6,836 bases of DNA from Spirochaetales bacterium (GTDB lineage Bacteria; Spirochaetota; Spirochaetia; JAGLYY01). Positions 1 through 6,202 of the stretch are shown piece after piece. The notes under the pieces are model-generated. The model was not told the DNA's origin. It saw only the letters and a list, made by a program, of their open reading frames with translations, and searched no databases. Positions within the stretch are counted from its first letter, which is position 1, and the number at the start of each line of letters is the position of its first letter. The DNA is taken from contig JAGLYY010000312.1 in NCBI GenBank assembly GCA_023131935.1, positions 1 through 6,836 of the forward strand, written 5' to 3'. The translations under genes were made by a program, and so were the position numbers.

Positions 1-1457
1 ATTGCATGAAGATAATCATCAACTTTAAACTCTCCCCCCCGCTTATCGAAATAGGCCATGAGGTTAAGAGAGGCAAGGTTACAGGCAGTATCATCCAGGA
101 ACATGTACTCTGAACAGGGGTTCGAGCCCCGAATCTCTCCATCCACCGGGCAGGTATGCCAATCGTTCACAGTGGAATGAAACTGCAAACCGGGATCGGC
201 ACAAAGCCAGGCTGATGTCGCGATCCTGTTCCAGAGATCTCTTGCCTTAACCGTTTTCTTCACCTCCTCCGATACGCGCTCGGTAAGGTCCCAATCCCGG
301 TCATCAAGAACGTTACGCATGAAGTCGTCGGTTACCCGAACGGAGTTGTTTGAGGATTGACCGCTGACAGAATTATAGGCCTCTCCCTCCCAGTTTGTTG
401 TAAACTCTTTTATCTCAGGATGGGGGACCCCCTGCTTCATCAGGTGAAGAATCTGGTAGAGAAAAGGCCCGGGGACCCCATCATTCATCGCCATCCGAAT
501 GCTCTCTCCAAGAAGCTCATTGTCCTCAGGATTTAGGGCATCCTCACGGGGACCGCTATAATCTTCAACAGTTTTACTGATCTCCTCTACATGCCTCTTC
601 AGGGAGCGGCTCCCTGCTACAAGTGAAGCAACCTTGAACTCTTCCTTATGCTTCCAATCGATAAATTCCTCGATATCGGGATGATCAGCATCGAGAATCA
701 CCATCTTGGCAGCCCGCCGGGTTGTCCCACCACTCTTTATTGAGGAAGCGGACCGGTCAGACACCTTCAGGAAGGAAAGTAAACCCGAAGAGATACCGCC
801 GCCACTTAAGGCTTCTCCGGAAGCCCTGATATTGGAGAAGTTAGTTCCGGTACCGGATCCATACTTGAAAAGCCGTGCTTCCCGGGTAATGAGATCCAGG
901 ATCCCCCCGTCGTTCACCAGGCTATCGTCAATATCCAGAATAAAACATGCATGGGGCTGAGGATGCTCATATGCGTTTTGGGATTTCTGAAGTTTACCGG
1001 TCTTATGGTCAACATAGTAATGTCCCTGAGGAGGTCCGGTCATCCCATATACCGCGTGAAGTCCTGTGTTGAACCACTGAGGGGAATTTGGAGCAGCCAT
1101 TTGCCGGGCCAGCATGTACCGGACCTCATCGAAGAAAGCTTCCTCATCCTCTTTCCCATCAAAAAGGTCAGCGCGTTTTCCCCAGAGGGTCCAGGTATAA
1201 GCGAGTCTGTGAAAAACCTGACGGGCATCGCTCTCATAACCGTTAGTCCCGCTGGCCTCCGGCACTCCGGTTTTCCTGAAGTACTTCTGGGCAAGAATAT
1301 CGGTTGCGATCTGCGACCATGTTGAAGGTACGATGACATTGTCCATGGTAAAAATAACGGTTCCATCGGGGTCCCGGATCTCAGAAATCCTGGTGACCCA
1401 TTCTATACCTGCATAGGGGTCCCGGTTTTCCCGGGTAAACCAACGTTGAATTTTCAC
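1..1457 (-). CDS. nrdJ: Adenosylcobalamin-dependent (class II) ribonucleotide reductase, N-terminal 485 codons, cut by window edge
   Basis: Reduces ribonucleotides to deoxyribonucleotides in the cytoplasm, using a thiyl radical generated from adenosylcobalamin, so needs no oxygen and no separate radical subunit. Translating the minus strand from GTG at 1457 gives one open frame of 485 codons to the left edge with no stop. It opens MKIQRWFTRENRDPY, typical of NrdJ. The active site is visible: NPCSE at residues 446-450, with Cys448 the likely radical cysteine and Asn446 and Glu450 its partners. The redox pair is Cys171 (PHACFIL) and Cys459 (DDTACNLASLNL); the 11-residue step from 448 to 459 is as I recall it for other class II enzymes. 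The glycine-rich KYGSGTGTNFSNI stretch (198-210) also fits. The C-terminal part, including the cysteine tail, lies outside the window. The GTG start is chosen because AAGGAG lies 7 bases upstream and the family N-terminus begins there. The gene has its own upstream region with NrdR-like boxes, 136 bases after the peptidase gene. Confidence 0.96.
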   Translation of the reverse strand, partial: MKIQRWFTRENRDPYAGIEWVTRISEIRDPDGTVIFTMDNVIVPSTWSQIATDILAQKYFRKTGVPEASGTNGYESDARQVFHRLAYTWTLWGKRADLFDGKEDEEAFFDEVRYMLARQMAAPNSPQWFNTGLHAVYGMTGPPQGHYYVDHKTGKLQKSQNAYEHPQPHACFILDIDDSLVNDGGILDLITREARLFKYGSGTGTNFSNIRASGEALSGGGISSGLLSFLKVSDRSASSIKSGGTTRRAAKMVILDADHPDIEEFIDWKHKEEFKVASLVAGSRSLKRHVEEISKTVEDYSGPREDALNPEDNELLGESIRMAMNDGVPGPFLYQILHLMKQGVPHPEIKEFTTNWEGEAYNSVSGQSSNNSVRVTDDFMRNVLDDRDWDLTERVSEEVKKTVKARDLWNRIATSAWLCADPGLQFHSTVNDWHTCPVDGEIRGSNPCSEYMFLDDTACNLASLNLMAYFDKRGGEFKVDDYLHA

Positions 1458-1464
1458 AGGGCTG

Positions 1465-1470
1465 CTCCTT
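1465..1470 (-). promoter_or_regulatory. Ribosome binding site of nrdJ
   Basis: AAGGAG on the minus strand, 7 bases before GTG at 1457-1455. It decides the GTG start; no ATG lies nearby in the same frame that would give the family N-terminus. Confidence 0.8.
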
Positions 1471-1474
1471 AGGC

Positions 1475-1490
1475 TTTTTTTCTATAGTGT
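1475..1490 (-). promoter_or_regulatory. Possible second, half-conserved NrdR box
   Basis: One half-site is perfect (ACACTATA on the minus strand at 1490-1483); the other half is a poly-A run and does not match. Its start is 41 bases from that of the better box, about four helical turns, so both would face the same side of the DNA. NrdR boxes usually come in pairs separated by whole turns, most often about 31 bases. The site is between the strong box and the nrdJ ribosome binding site. Confidence 0.4.
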
Positions 1491-1515
1491 TGCTTGTGGA
1501 TTACTGAAATAAATT

Positions 1516-1531
1516 ACACTATATATGGTGT
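1516..1531 (-). promoter_or_regulatory. NrdR box upstream of nrdJ
   Basis: On the minus strand this reads ACACCATATATAGTGT. It matches the NrdR-box consensus as I know it (ACACWATATATWGTGT) at all but one base. NrdR is an ATP/dATP-sensing zinc-ribbon repressor whose sites normally lie, usually in pairs, before ribonucleotide reductase genes. The location 58 bases before the nrdJ start fits. No nrdR gene is in the window. Confidence 0.75.
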
Positions 1532-1549
1532 AGTCTTACCACATATCAG
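1520..1549 (-). promoter_or_regulatory. Putative nrdJ promoter overlapping the NrdR box
   Basis: A possible -35 CTGATA (1549-1544) and -10 TATATA (1525-1520) are 18 bases apart on the minus strand. The -10 lies inside the NrdR box, so repressor binding would block polymerase. The match to consensus is modest and other TATA-like words occur nearby, so the exact position is uncertain. Confidence 0.3.
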
Positions 1550-1565
1550 AAATGAACACAAGAGA

Positions 1566-1592
1566 GGAAAAGGAATTATTGAAAAGAATTCC
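1566..1592 (-). terminator. Weak rho-independent terminator after the lipoprotein gene
   Basis: On the minus strand GGAATT (1592-1587), a 9-base loop and AATTCC (1577-1572) form a 6-bp stem, followed by TTTTCCTCTCTT. It begins directly after the TAA stop at 1594-1596. The stem is short and AT-rich and the T-tract is interrupted, so termination may be partial and some transcripts could read on into nrdJ. Confidence 0.4.
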
Positions 1593-1593
1593 A

Positions 1594-3216
1594 TTATTTT
1601 TTTACTTCGAGGGTGAGGTTTTTCCCCGGGTGTATTCCGAATAGTCCAAAAACTAAATTTTCCAAATTTTCTGCGTACCTCAGAAAAGTCTCAGGATACT
1701 CTGCCATCAGGATATCAATAATTTCCTGGGATTCAGGCCTGAATCTTAACATCCTTGGAATCGTATAGTCCCAGTAATAAGCCTCCACCCTTTCTACAGG
1801 CTGCTGAAGCAGGTAAGCCTGAAACTCATTTACTACCAGATAGGGGTCATCGGCGTTATAACCACGCCAATCCAGAAAAACCCTCCAGAATTCCTGTTCT
1901 ACAGGGGCCATCTCTTCCCAGATCCTTTGAACTCCTTCTCGAAAATCGGCGCTCCCGAAATACACTCCATGGTATCCCTCATGGGTAAGAAATAGATTGC
2001 GGAGATAAGCATCTGAGCTCTGGGAGATCGACAGGATCCCGCCGTCACCAGGAAGAATCAAATTATCCTTGATGTTGATAATATCATTGGCCAGGAGAAT
2101 CTGAAACAACTCCATCTCCTCGTCATCCAAGGGGAAATTCTCAATTGCGGCCTTCTGGTAGAAACGGGCAAGATCCTCCGCCCGGTAATCATGAGCGTTC
2201 CAGCTGTGTTGGTTCTCTATTGTCTCATCGGAGTGCAGAAAACCCGCATACCCCCGCTTTTCCACAAAGAAGGCAAGTCTATGAAAAAAGTTAGACTGCA
2301 CTTCGTAATCCTTGGTATCCATAACCAGGATTTTGGGAAAGAGGTTCCAGGAAAAAAGTTCATAGCGTTCATTCCTCCAGAAACCGGGATCATAACCCAG
2401 GATAGCCCCAAAATCCGCGGGGATCGGGAGGGGTTCCTCCTCAGGAGCAAAGGAAATGGGAGCAATCTGTATACTCTCCAAAGTAAAACCTGGGTCAAAC
2501 GCAGTGATAGAGAGAGTATCGGGAAGTAAATCGATGTTTGCTGTATAAAGATGGACCTGCCCACCCCCTTTTGCCGGATGGAGATAAAATTCCCTCTTCC
2601 CTGAATGGGAACTGGCAGAAAGAGTAATTGGCTCCTGTTGATCTGAAGGGCTGTATTGATATGCAATTGAGATCTTCAGTTGATCGGATATCCCGAGAAG
2701 TTCCTTTGCCCCTCCCCTGATTTTCATGTCCCATATCGTCTCAGGATTCCCCTCGTGAATAGAAAGGGAGATCCCTTCAGATATCTCAATCCCTTTTTCG
2801 ACGATACTTGCGCCAAAGAAGGGGGGAGACAGGGAAGCCTCCAGAATCGCAAAGGAGGGATCAGGTTCACTCACCTTGATACCGGAAACCTCGGTGGTGC
2901 CGGTAAGCCTGATATAATAACCTAAAGGGTGCCCCCCTGTTTCGGGCAGCAGATGCTGTGAAGCTTCTGAATCGGTAATGATAGAAATTGTCACCGGAGT
3001 CTCCGACCTGTATCGGATCATCAAGGTATCGAGATCCGGAAGGAGGTTGGCGGTAAAACGGTAATGAATCCCCCCCCTCTTTTCTTTGGCCGCGATACCG
3101 ATCTCCCCTCCATCACCATCTTCGAAGGGGAATGGAGCCGGCTCGGAACCGCAGGAATAGAGGAAGAAAAGGAGTATTATTACTATTTCAGAAAGATGAT
3201 ACTTCGAACGAGTAAT
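1594..3216 (-). CDS. Secreted lipoprotein with a gluzincin-like zinc metallopeptidase domain; probable non-canonical (ATT) start
   Basis: I do not recognise a named family. Numbering from ATT at 3216 the product is 540 residues. Residues 1-22 form a lipoprotein signal peptide: basic start (TRSKYH), hydrophobic core (IVIILLFFLY) and lipobox LYSC, with Cys22 as lipid anchor. Residues about 30-265 are beta-rich, perhaps two carbohydrate- or protein-binding sandwiches. The C-terminal domain has HEGYH at 412-416, a HExxH zinc motif, and NEFQAY with Glu464 as a plausible third ligand, as in gluzincins. It should act outside the cytoplasmic membrane or in the periplasm; the substrate is unknown. No ATG, GTG or TTG lies in frame between the upstream TGA and the lipobox. 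ATT at 3216 follows GGAGGT by 6 bases. The first conventional start is TTG at 3024, which would give 476 residues and lose the signal peptide. The gene overlaps the preceding one by about 34 bases, suggesting translational coupling. Peptidase role about 0.7 sure; exact start about 0.5. Confidence 0.8.
   Translation of the reverse strand: MTRSKYHLSEIVIILLFFLYSCGSEPAPFPFEDGDGGEIGIAAKEKRGGIHYRFTANLLPDLDTLMIRYRSETPVTISIITDSEASQHLLPETGGHPLGYYIRLTGTTEVSGIKVSEPDPSFAILEASLSPPFFGASIVEKGIEISEGISLSIHEGNPETIWDMKIRGGAKELLGISDQLKISIAYQYSPSDQQEPITLSASSHSGKREFYLHPAKGGGQVHLYTANIDLLPDTLSITAFDPGFTLESIQIAPISFAPEEEPLPIPADFGAILGYDPGFWRNERYELFSWNLFPKILVMDTKDYEVQSNFFHRLAFFVEKRGYAGFLHSDETIENQHSWNAHDYRAEDLARFYQKAAIENFPLDDEEMELFQILLANDIINIKDNLILPGDGGILSISQSSDAYLRNLFLTHEGYHGVYFGSADFREGVQRIWEEMAPVEQEFWRVFLDWRGYNADDPYLVVNEFQAYLLQQPVERVEAYYWDYTIPRMLRFRPESQEIIDILMAEYPETFLRYAENLENLVFGLFGIHPGKNLTLEVKK
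3070..3077 (-). repeat. G8 homopolymer inside the lipoprotein gene
   Basis: Eight consecutive G on the coding strand fall in codons for Arg-Gly-Gly, between the signal peptide and the peptidase domain, about 28 residues after the lipidated cysteine. Gain or loss of one base would separate the signal peptide from the rest of the protein. Runs of seven G/C also occur in nrdJ (34-40) and in the 2H-like gene (4133-4139), so this may just reflect base composition. Confidence 0.5.
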
Positions 3217-3953
3217 TCCGCGACCTCCCGTTTTCGTGATGGGGGAAATTCCTGGTCCTCCCGGATAAAGGTTTCAAAGCGCCCTTTAAAATTCTCCGGA
3301 AGGATGGGTAGATTATATACTTGCCGATAGAGTTGACGCCCTGATGGTTCAAACTGCTGATTAATGACGAATAACATACTGGTAAAACTCTTTAAAAACC
3401 CCGCCTGGGATATCAGGGTGAAATATAAATCATTCCGAAGCACAGCGTTCTGAAAATCCTCAAAATAATGCTCTATCGTCGCCTGCGAACCATCACGAAG
3501 TTTTTGCCAGAAATTTTCAGGCATATTTTCCAGCCGTTCCCTGATCTCTTTTATCCAGTTGCTTCTTTGCATCAAGACCTGCCCCTTCTGCAGGCGGTAA
3601 AATATATAGGTCCCGGTCTGCCGGAATACCATCAGATTTTCCTTATTGAAATCGAGGATTGTTTCGATTCTATCCATCTGTTTATACTCAATTCGGACAG
3701 GAATTGTATCAATAAGAAAACGGTCTTTTTTCCCATAGGCAGAGGATTCAAAGGCCCCGGCGTCAATAAAAGTCTGGTGCCGCACCTCGGGGTCAGGAAG
3801 GTCCTCACGATAATACGCATCAAGACTTATGTGAAAATATGGATCGGTAACATCCAGATCAATATCACTGGCAAGGACGACGGTGTCCACACACCCCCAC
3901 TCTACAAGCCTGTTTGCCAGGTCTTCGGTGATAAGCTTTACCTTTCGCCTCAT
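3183..3953 (-). CDS. Nucleotidyltransferase-like protein with helical C-terminal domain (DUF4037-like)
   Basis: 256 residues, cytoplasmic, no signal peptide or membrane segment. Residues 24-35 read TVVLASDIDLDV; the DxD pair Asp30/Asp32 following a strand resembles the metal-binding core of the polymerase-beta nucleotidyltransferase fold. The usual GS motif before the aspartates is absent, and IPVRIEYKQMD (84-94) could supply the strand with the third acidic residue (Glu89). The C-terminal half is helical, with SMLFVINQQFEPSGRQLYRQ (192-211) and LPILPENF (215-222), a pattern I associate with DUF4037-type nucleotidyltransferases. Substrate unknown; activity doubtful without the GS motif. ATG at 3953 is chosen because GAGG lies 7 bases upstream. 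Its end overlaps the start of the lipoprotein peptidase gene, so the two are probably co-transcribed and translationally coupled. It starts 68 bases from a divergent gene. The fold call is moderately sure; the family name is from memory of the pattern, not from a search. Confidence 0.75.
   Translation of the reverse strand: MRRKVKLITEDLANRLVEWGCVDTVVLASDIDLDVTDPYFHISLDAYYREDLPDPEVRHQTFIDAGAFESSAYGKKDRFLIDTIPVRIEYKQMDRIETILDFNKENLMVFRQTGTYIFYRLQKGQVLMQRSNWIKEIRERLENMPENFWQKLRDGSQATIEHYFEDFQNAVLRNDLYFTLISQAGFLKSFTSMLFVINQQFEPSGRQLYRQVYNLPILPENFKGRFETFIREDQEFPPSRKREVAELLVRSIIFLK
3223..3228 (-). promoter_or_regulatory. Ribosome binding site supporting the ATT start of the lipoprotein gene
   Basis: GGAGGT on the minus strand, within the last codons of the upstream gene, is 6 bases before ATT at 3216. 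A similar GGGAGG...ATT arrangement sits 33 bases further upstream in the same frame (3264-3247), giving a second, less likely, start. This one is preferred because it gives a signal peptide of normal length. Confidence 0.45.
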
Positions 3954-3988
3954 TACTCCCCCTCACTTCAGTTATCTTATCATACTCT

Positions 3989-4003
3989 CTTTACCAGATA
4001 AAG
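3989..4003. other. Short inverted repeat in the 68-base divergent intergenic region
   Basis: CTTTA-CCAGA-TAAAG is a 5-bp inverted repeat with a 5-base spacer. It lies between the divergent nucleotidyltransferase-like and 2H-like genes, where promoters for both must lie (3954-4021). It could be an operator, but a repeat this short arises easily by chance. No clear -35/-10 pair was found here; TATGAT on the minus strand is one -10 candidate for the left gene. Confidence 0.2.
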
Positions 4004-4005
4004 CT

Positions 4006-4023
4006 CTTCGTGGCATTCTTAAT
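4006..4023 (+). repeat. 18-base near-repeat, copy 1
   Basis: CTTCGTGGCATTCTTAAT here and CTTCGTGGCACTCTAAAT at 6745-6762 agree at 16 of 18 bases. Copy 1 runs into the start codon of the 2H-like gene; copy 2 covers the stop of the right-edge gene. Function unknown; possibly chance. Confidence 0.3.
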
Positions 4024-4507
4024 GCGTATGTATCTTTTAGCCATCACACCACCTGGAAATATCGAGGTCCTGCTGCAGGAGCAGCGGTCTGAAATCTACT
4101 CTAAAACAGGAGATGCAAGCGCCCTTGCCCTGCCCCCCCTCATCCCCCTCGCGTGGTATACCTCGGAACCTGCCGTTGAGAAAAAGTTACTGAAAATTGA
4201 GGGGCCTAGAAGGATTGATCTTGGCATGTGGGTCCCTTTTAAGAATGGATTATACCGGGAGATGAAAGACCGAACTTTATGGGACCAGGCAGCGGGACAG
4301 CTTCCAAGCCCCTCCAGCCGAAACATCCCATTTGCCCCTTTTCCGGGGATATTCATGGCTAGCCAGAATGAGAATATTTCTCCTCCGGAAAACCCGGTAT
4401 CTCTGGGTTGGAAGGCAAAATCCCTTAGCTGCTACCAGATAGAATGGAAAACCGAAATATGGTATGAAAATCTCGCGTGGAAAGAGATCTGGAGTATTCC
4501 GATATAG
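4022..4507 (+). CDS. 2H phosphoesterase / 2'-5' RNA ligase-like protein lacking both catalytic histidines
   Basis: 161 residues, cytoplasmic. The opening MRMYLLAITPPGNIEVLL, then ALPPLIPLAW (36-45), follows the layout of the LigT/2H fold, in which a first strand ends in PP and a later strand carries a HxT motif. A second similar block, PVSLGWKAKSLSCYQIEW (125-142), sits about 85 residues later, near the usual spacing. In both blocks the histidine is replaced: Leu40-Ile-Pro42 and Pro125-Val-Ser127. If the fold is right, the protein should not be a cyclic phosphodiesterase or RNA ligase; it may bind a nucleotide or RNA. The start is uncertain: ATG 4022, ATG 4028 and GTG 4010 are all possible, and none has a Shine-Dalgarno. 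It is divergent from the nucleotidyltransferase-like gene, and its TAG stop directly abuts the stop of the diguanylate cyclase gene. Coding is supported by coherent fold-like sequence; the fold assignment is only moderately sure. Confidence 0.65.
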   Translation: MRMYLLAITPPGNIEVLLQEQRSEIYSKTGDASALALPPLIPLAWYTSEPAVEKKLLKIEGPRRIDLGMWVPFKNGLYREMKDRTLWDQAAGQLPSPSSRNIPFAPFPGIFMASQNENISPPENPVSLGWKAKSLSCYQIEWKTEIWYENLAWKEIWSIPI

Positions 4508-6136
4508 TCATTTTACCATGACATTCACACGGTTTCGGCCTGAGTCCTTTGCGCGATAGAGCGCTTCATCCGCTGCCGCGGTAAGATCTTCAGCGGAGCT
4601 GAAGTCAGGAAACTGAGCAATACCACAGCTGAAAGTTACCTTGAATTGAGTATCCCCCGAACGCTGAAGGATCTGCGAAAAATTCTCCCGCAACCCCTCC
4701 ATGACTATCCGGGCGTCCTCGATGTTCGTATTGAAGAGGATAACCGCAAACTCCTCCCCCCCATAGCGGCCGATGATGTCACTCCTTCGGAGTCGTTCCC
4801 GCAGCAGGTGGGAAAGAGTCTTTAAAACTCTGTCCCCTATAAGATGACCATAGGTATCGTTTACCTTTTTAAAAAAATCTAAATCGAGCATTGCAAAGCA
4901 AAGAGTAGAACCAGTTCTTTCCGCCCGCTTTATTTCTCTATTTAACTGTTCCTTCAGGTTTGAATGATTGAGAAGGCCGGTAAGGGAATCGCGCTCGATA
5001 AAGTACCGGAGACTTCTGGTTCGTTCAACCCGGGTGGAAATAACCTTTACCAGATGTTCCGGTTTAACCGGTTTAGCAAGAAAATCATCACCCCCCTGCC
5101 AGATTGCCTCAATTTGCCGGTTCAACCGCTCTTCTACTGAAAGAAAGATAATCGGGATGGTGATAAAAGCCTGCTGCTGCCGAATAATCGTAAGGAGCTC
5201 GGTTCCGCTGCACCCGGGCATATACATATCCATCAGTATAAGCTCCGGTCTTGCCTCTACAAGGATCTTCAGGACCTGTTGAGGGTTCGAGGCAACAGAG
5301 GTAATCATCCCTGCCTGCTGAAGAATCAGTGCATGATAAGCTATTTGCTCCGGCTCATCATCTACAATCAGTATGTGATAGGGTTCACTCATCAGCCTTT
5401 TTGCGTAGCTTTCTATTCTGTCCACTATGAGATCAACATCAGTTGGAATATGAAAAAAGGCGTCTCCCCCTGCCCGCACCGAGACCAACCTGAGGTCGAA
5501 ATCACCATGTTGGGATATAAAGAAAATCCGAAGGACAGTGCTGAAATGTTTTTTTAATTCGGTGAGTTTCTTCCGGTTCTCTATCTCACTGAGAATCGAG
5601 GCATTGATAATGAGGATTTGTTCTGTGTCGGGTAAAAGAGCCTCCTCAATCCCCTGGAAAGCCGTAATTTTCTCTATTGTATACCCAAAAAGCTGAAGCT
5701 GATTGGAAAGTTCATCTTCCTCGCTTGTCGCATCATCGAGGAAATATATGATCCTTTCCGATTCTTTAAGGGGAAGGTCAACAGGAAATGTTCCCAGCTT
5801 GCCGATGATTCCATGGTCAGATTCAAGCTTATCCATAATCTCCTTAAGATTCTGAATCTGGAGTTCTCCCAGAGCTTTCCCTCCAAGCACCTCTTTCGCT
5901 ATGTTTTCTATCTTTTTTGTTCTCTCGGAAAGGTTTTTATATCCAAAAGTCGCACCGGACCCCGCGAGTTTATGGGCAGCCAAGACAAGAGCATCGGCGC
6001 AGGCAGAATCATCAGGTGATTTAATGAACTCTTCCAATTGTTTTCGCAATTCCTTTATTCGTCCCGGAAGAGATGATTTAAAATGATCTAGTAAATTATC
6101 GAGTTTTTGCTGAATCGATGAAGAAATATCACTCAT
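4508..6136 (-). CDS. Response-regulator diguanylate cyclase with HPt - degenerate REC - REC - GGDEF architecture
   Basis: 542 residues, soluble. Makes cyclic di-GMP from two GTP, probably under phosphorelay control. Residues about 10-108 are a histidine phosphotransfer domain with His55 in AAHKLAGSG. Residues about 126-248 are a receiver-like domain with DD at 134-135 but Asn178 in place of the phospho-acceptor aspartate and HIP (229-231) instead of the Lys-Pro. Residues about 252-370 form an intact receiver: DD 259-260, phospho-acceptor Asp303 (LMDMYMPG), Ser333 and Lys355-Pro356. Residues 378-542 are GGDEF: RDSLTGLLN (382-390), metal-binding Asp418, Asn426/Asp427 for guanine, and GGEEF at 459-463. 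An inhibitory I-site RxxD (450-453) is five residues before GGEEF, so product inhibition is expected. No sensor or membrane segment is present; the phosphoryl source must be a separate histidine kinase, not seen here. The ATG start has no Shine-Dalgarno and lies 8 bases after a good -10 box. It is divergent from the metalloregulator gene. Confidence 0.93.
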   Translation of the reverse strand: MSDISSSIQQKLDNLLDHFKSSLPGRIKELRKQLEEFIKSPDDSACADALVLAAHKLAGSGATFGYKNLSERTKKIENIAKEVLGGKALGELQIQNLKEIMDKLESDHGIIGKLGTFPVDLPLKESERIIYFLDDATSEEDELSNQLQLFGYTIEKITAFQGIEEALLPDTEQILIINASILSEIENRKKLTELKKHFSTVLRIFFISQHGDFDLRLVSVRAGGDAFFHIPTDVDLIVDRIESYAKRLMSEPYHILIVDDEPEQIAYHALILQQAGMITSVASNPQQVLKILVEARPELILMDMYMPGCSGTELLTIIRQQQAFITIPIIFLSVEERLNRQIEAIWQGGDDFLAKPVKPEHLVKVISTRVERTRSLRYFIERDSLTGLLNHSNLKEQLNREIKRAERTGSTLCFAMLDLDFFKKVNDTYGHLIGDRVLKTLSHLLRERLRRSDIIGRYGGEEFAVILFNTNIEDARIVMEGLRENFSQILQRSGDTQFKVTFSCGIAQFPDFSSAEDLTAAADEALYRAKDSGRNRVNVMVK

Positions 6137-6144
6137 AACTATTC

Positions 6145-6173
6145 AGTATAGAGAAAGTGAGGCTATCATGCAA
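6145..6173 (-). promoter_or_regulatory. Promoter of the diguanylate cyclase gene
   Basis: On the minus strand TTGCAT (6173-6168) and TATACT (6150-6145) are 17 bases apart. The -10 is 8 bases from the ATG at 6136, so transcription would begin within a base or two of the start codon. No Shine-Dalgarno is present, consistent with a leaderless mRNA. The -10 matches consensus at five of six bases; the -35 at three. Confidence 0.45.
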
Positions 6174-6202
6174 ATTCATTGTTCTTCAACATCCTGTTTA
6201 TA

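Noticed and set aside
706..1366. Open frames of 84, 124 and 108 codons on both strands
   Set aside because: All lie inside the continuous nrdJ frame, whose conserved motifs are unmistakable; they have no coherent protein character.
1458..1593. Cobalamin riboswitch before the B12-dependent reductase
   Set aside because: The gap is only 136 bases and already holds a terminator-like hairpin, promoter and NrdR box; no B12-box-like conserved core was seen.
1755..2925. Several frames of 77-149 codons on both strands within the lipoprotein gene
   Set aside because: Shadows of the peptidase frame; no ribosome binding sites and no recognisable domains.
3001..3216. Frameshift or sequencing error as explanation for the missing start of the lipoprotein gene
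   Set aside because: The signal peptide, linker and beta-rich region are in one frame across the G8 run, so no frameshift is needed; only the start codon is unusual. Resequencing would still be useful.
3468..4001. A 177-codon plus-strand frame
   Set aside because: Antisense to the nucleotidyltransferase-like gene, rich in Tyr/Leu/Pro/Ile from reverse-strand reading; the minus-strand frame has the better start signal and coherent protein features.
4012..4025. Hairpin GCATT-CTT-AATGC over the ATG of the 2H-like gene
   Set aside because: A 5-bp stem with a 3-base loop is too weak to claim as a regulatory structure.
4096..4356. An 86-codon minus-strand frame opposite the 2H-like gene
   Set aside because: The plus frame is longer and shows a recognisable fold pattern; this one shows none.
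4968..5557. Plus-strand frames of 104 and 92 codons opposite the cyclase gene
   Set aside because: Antisense to intact receiver and GGDEF domains.
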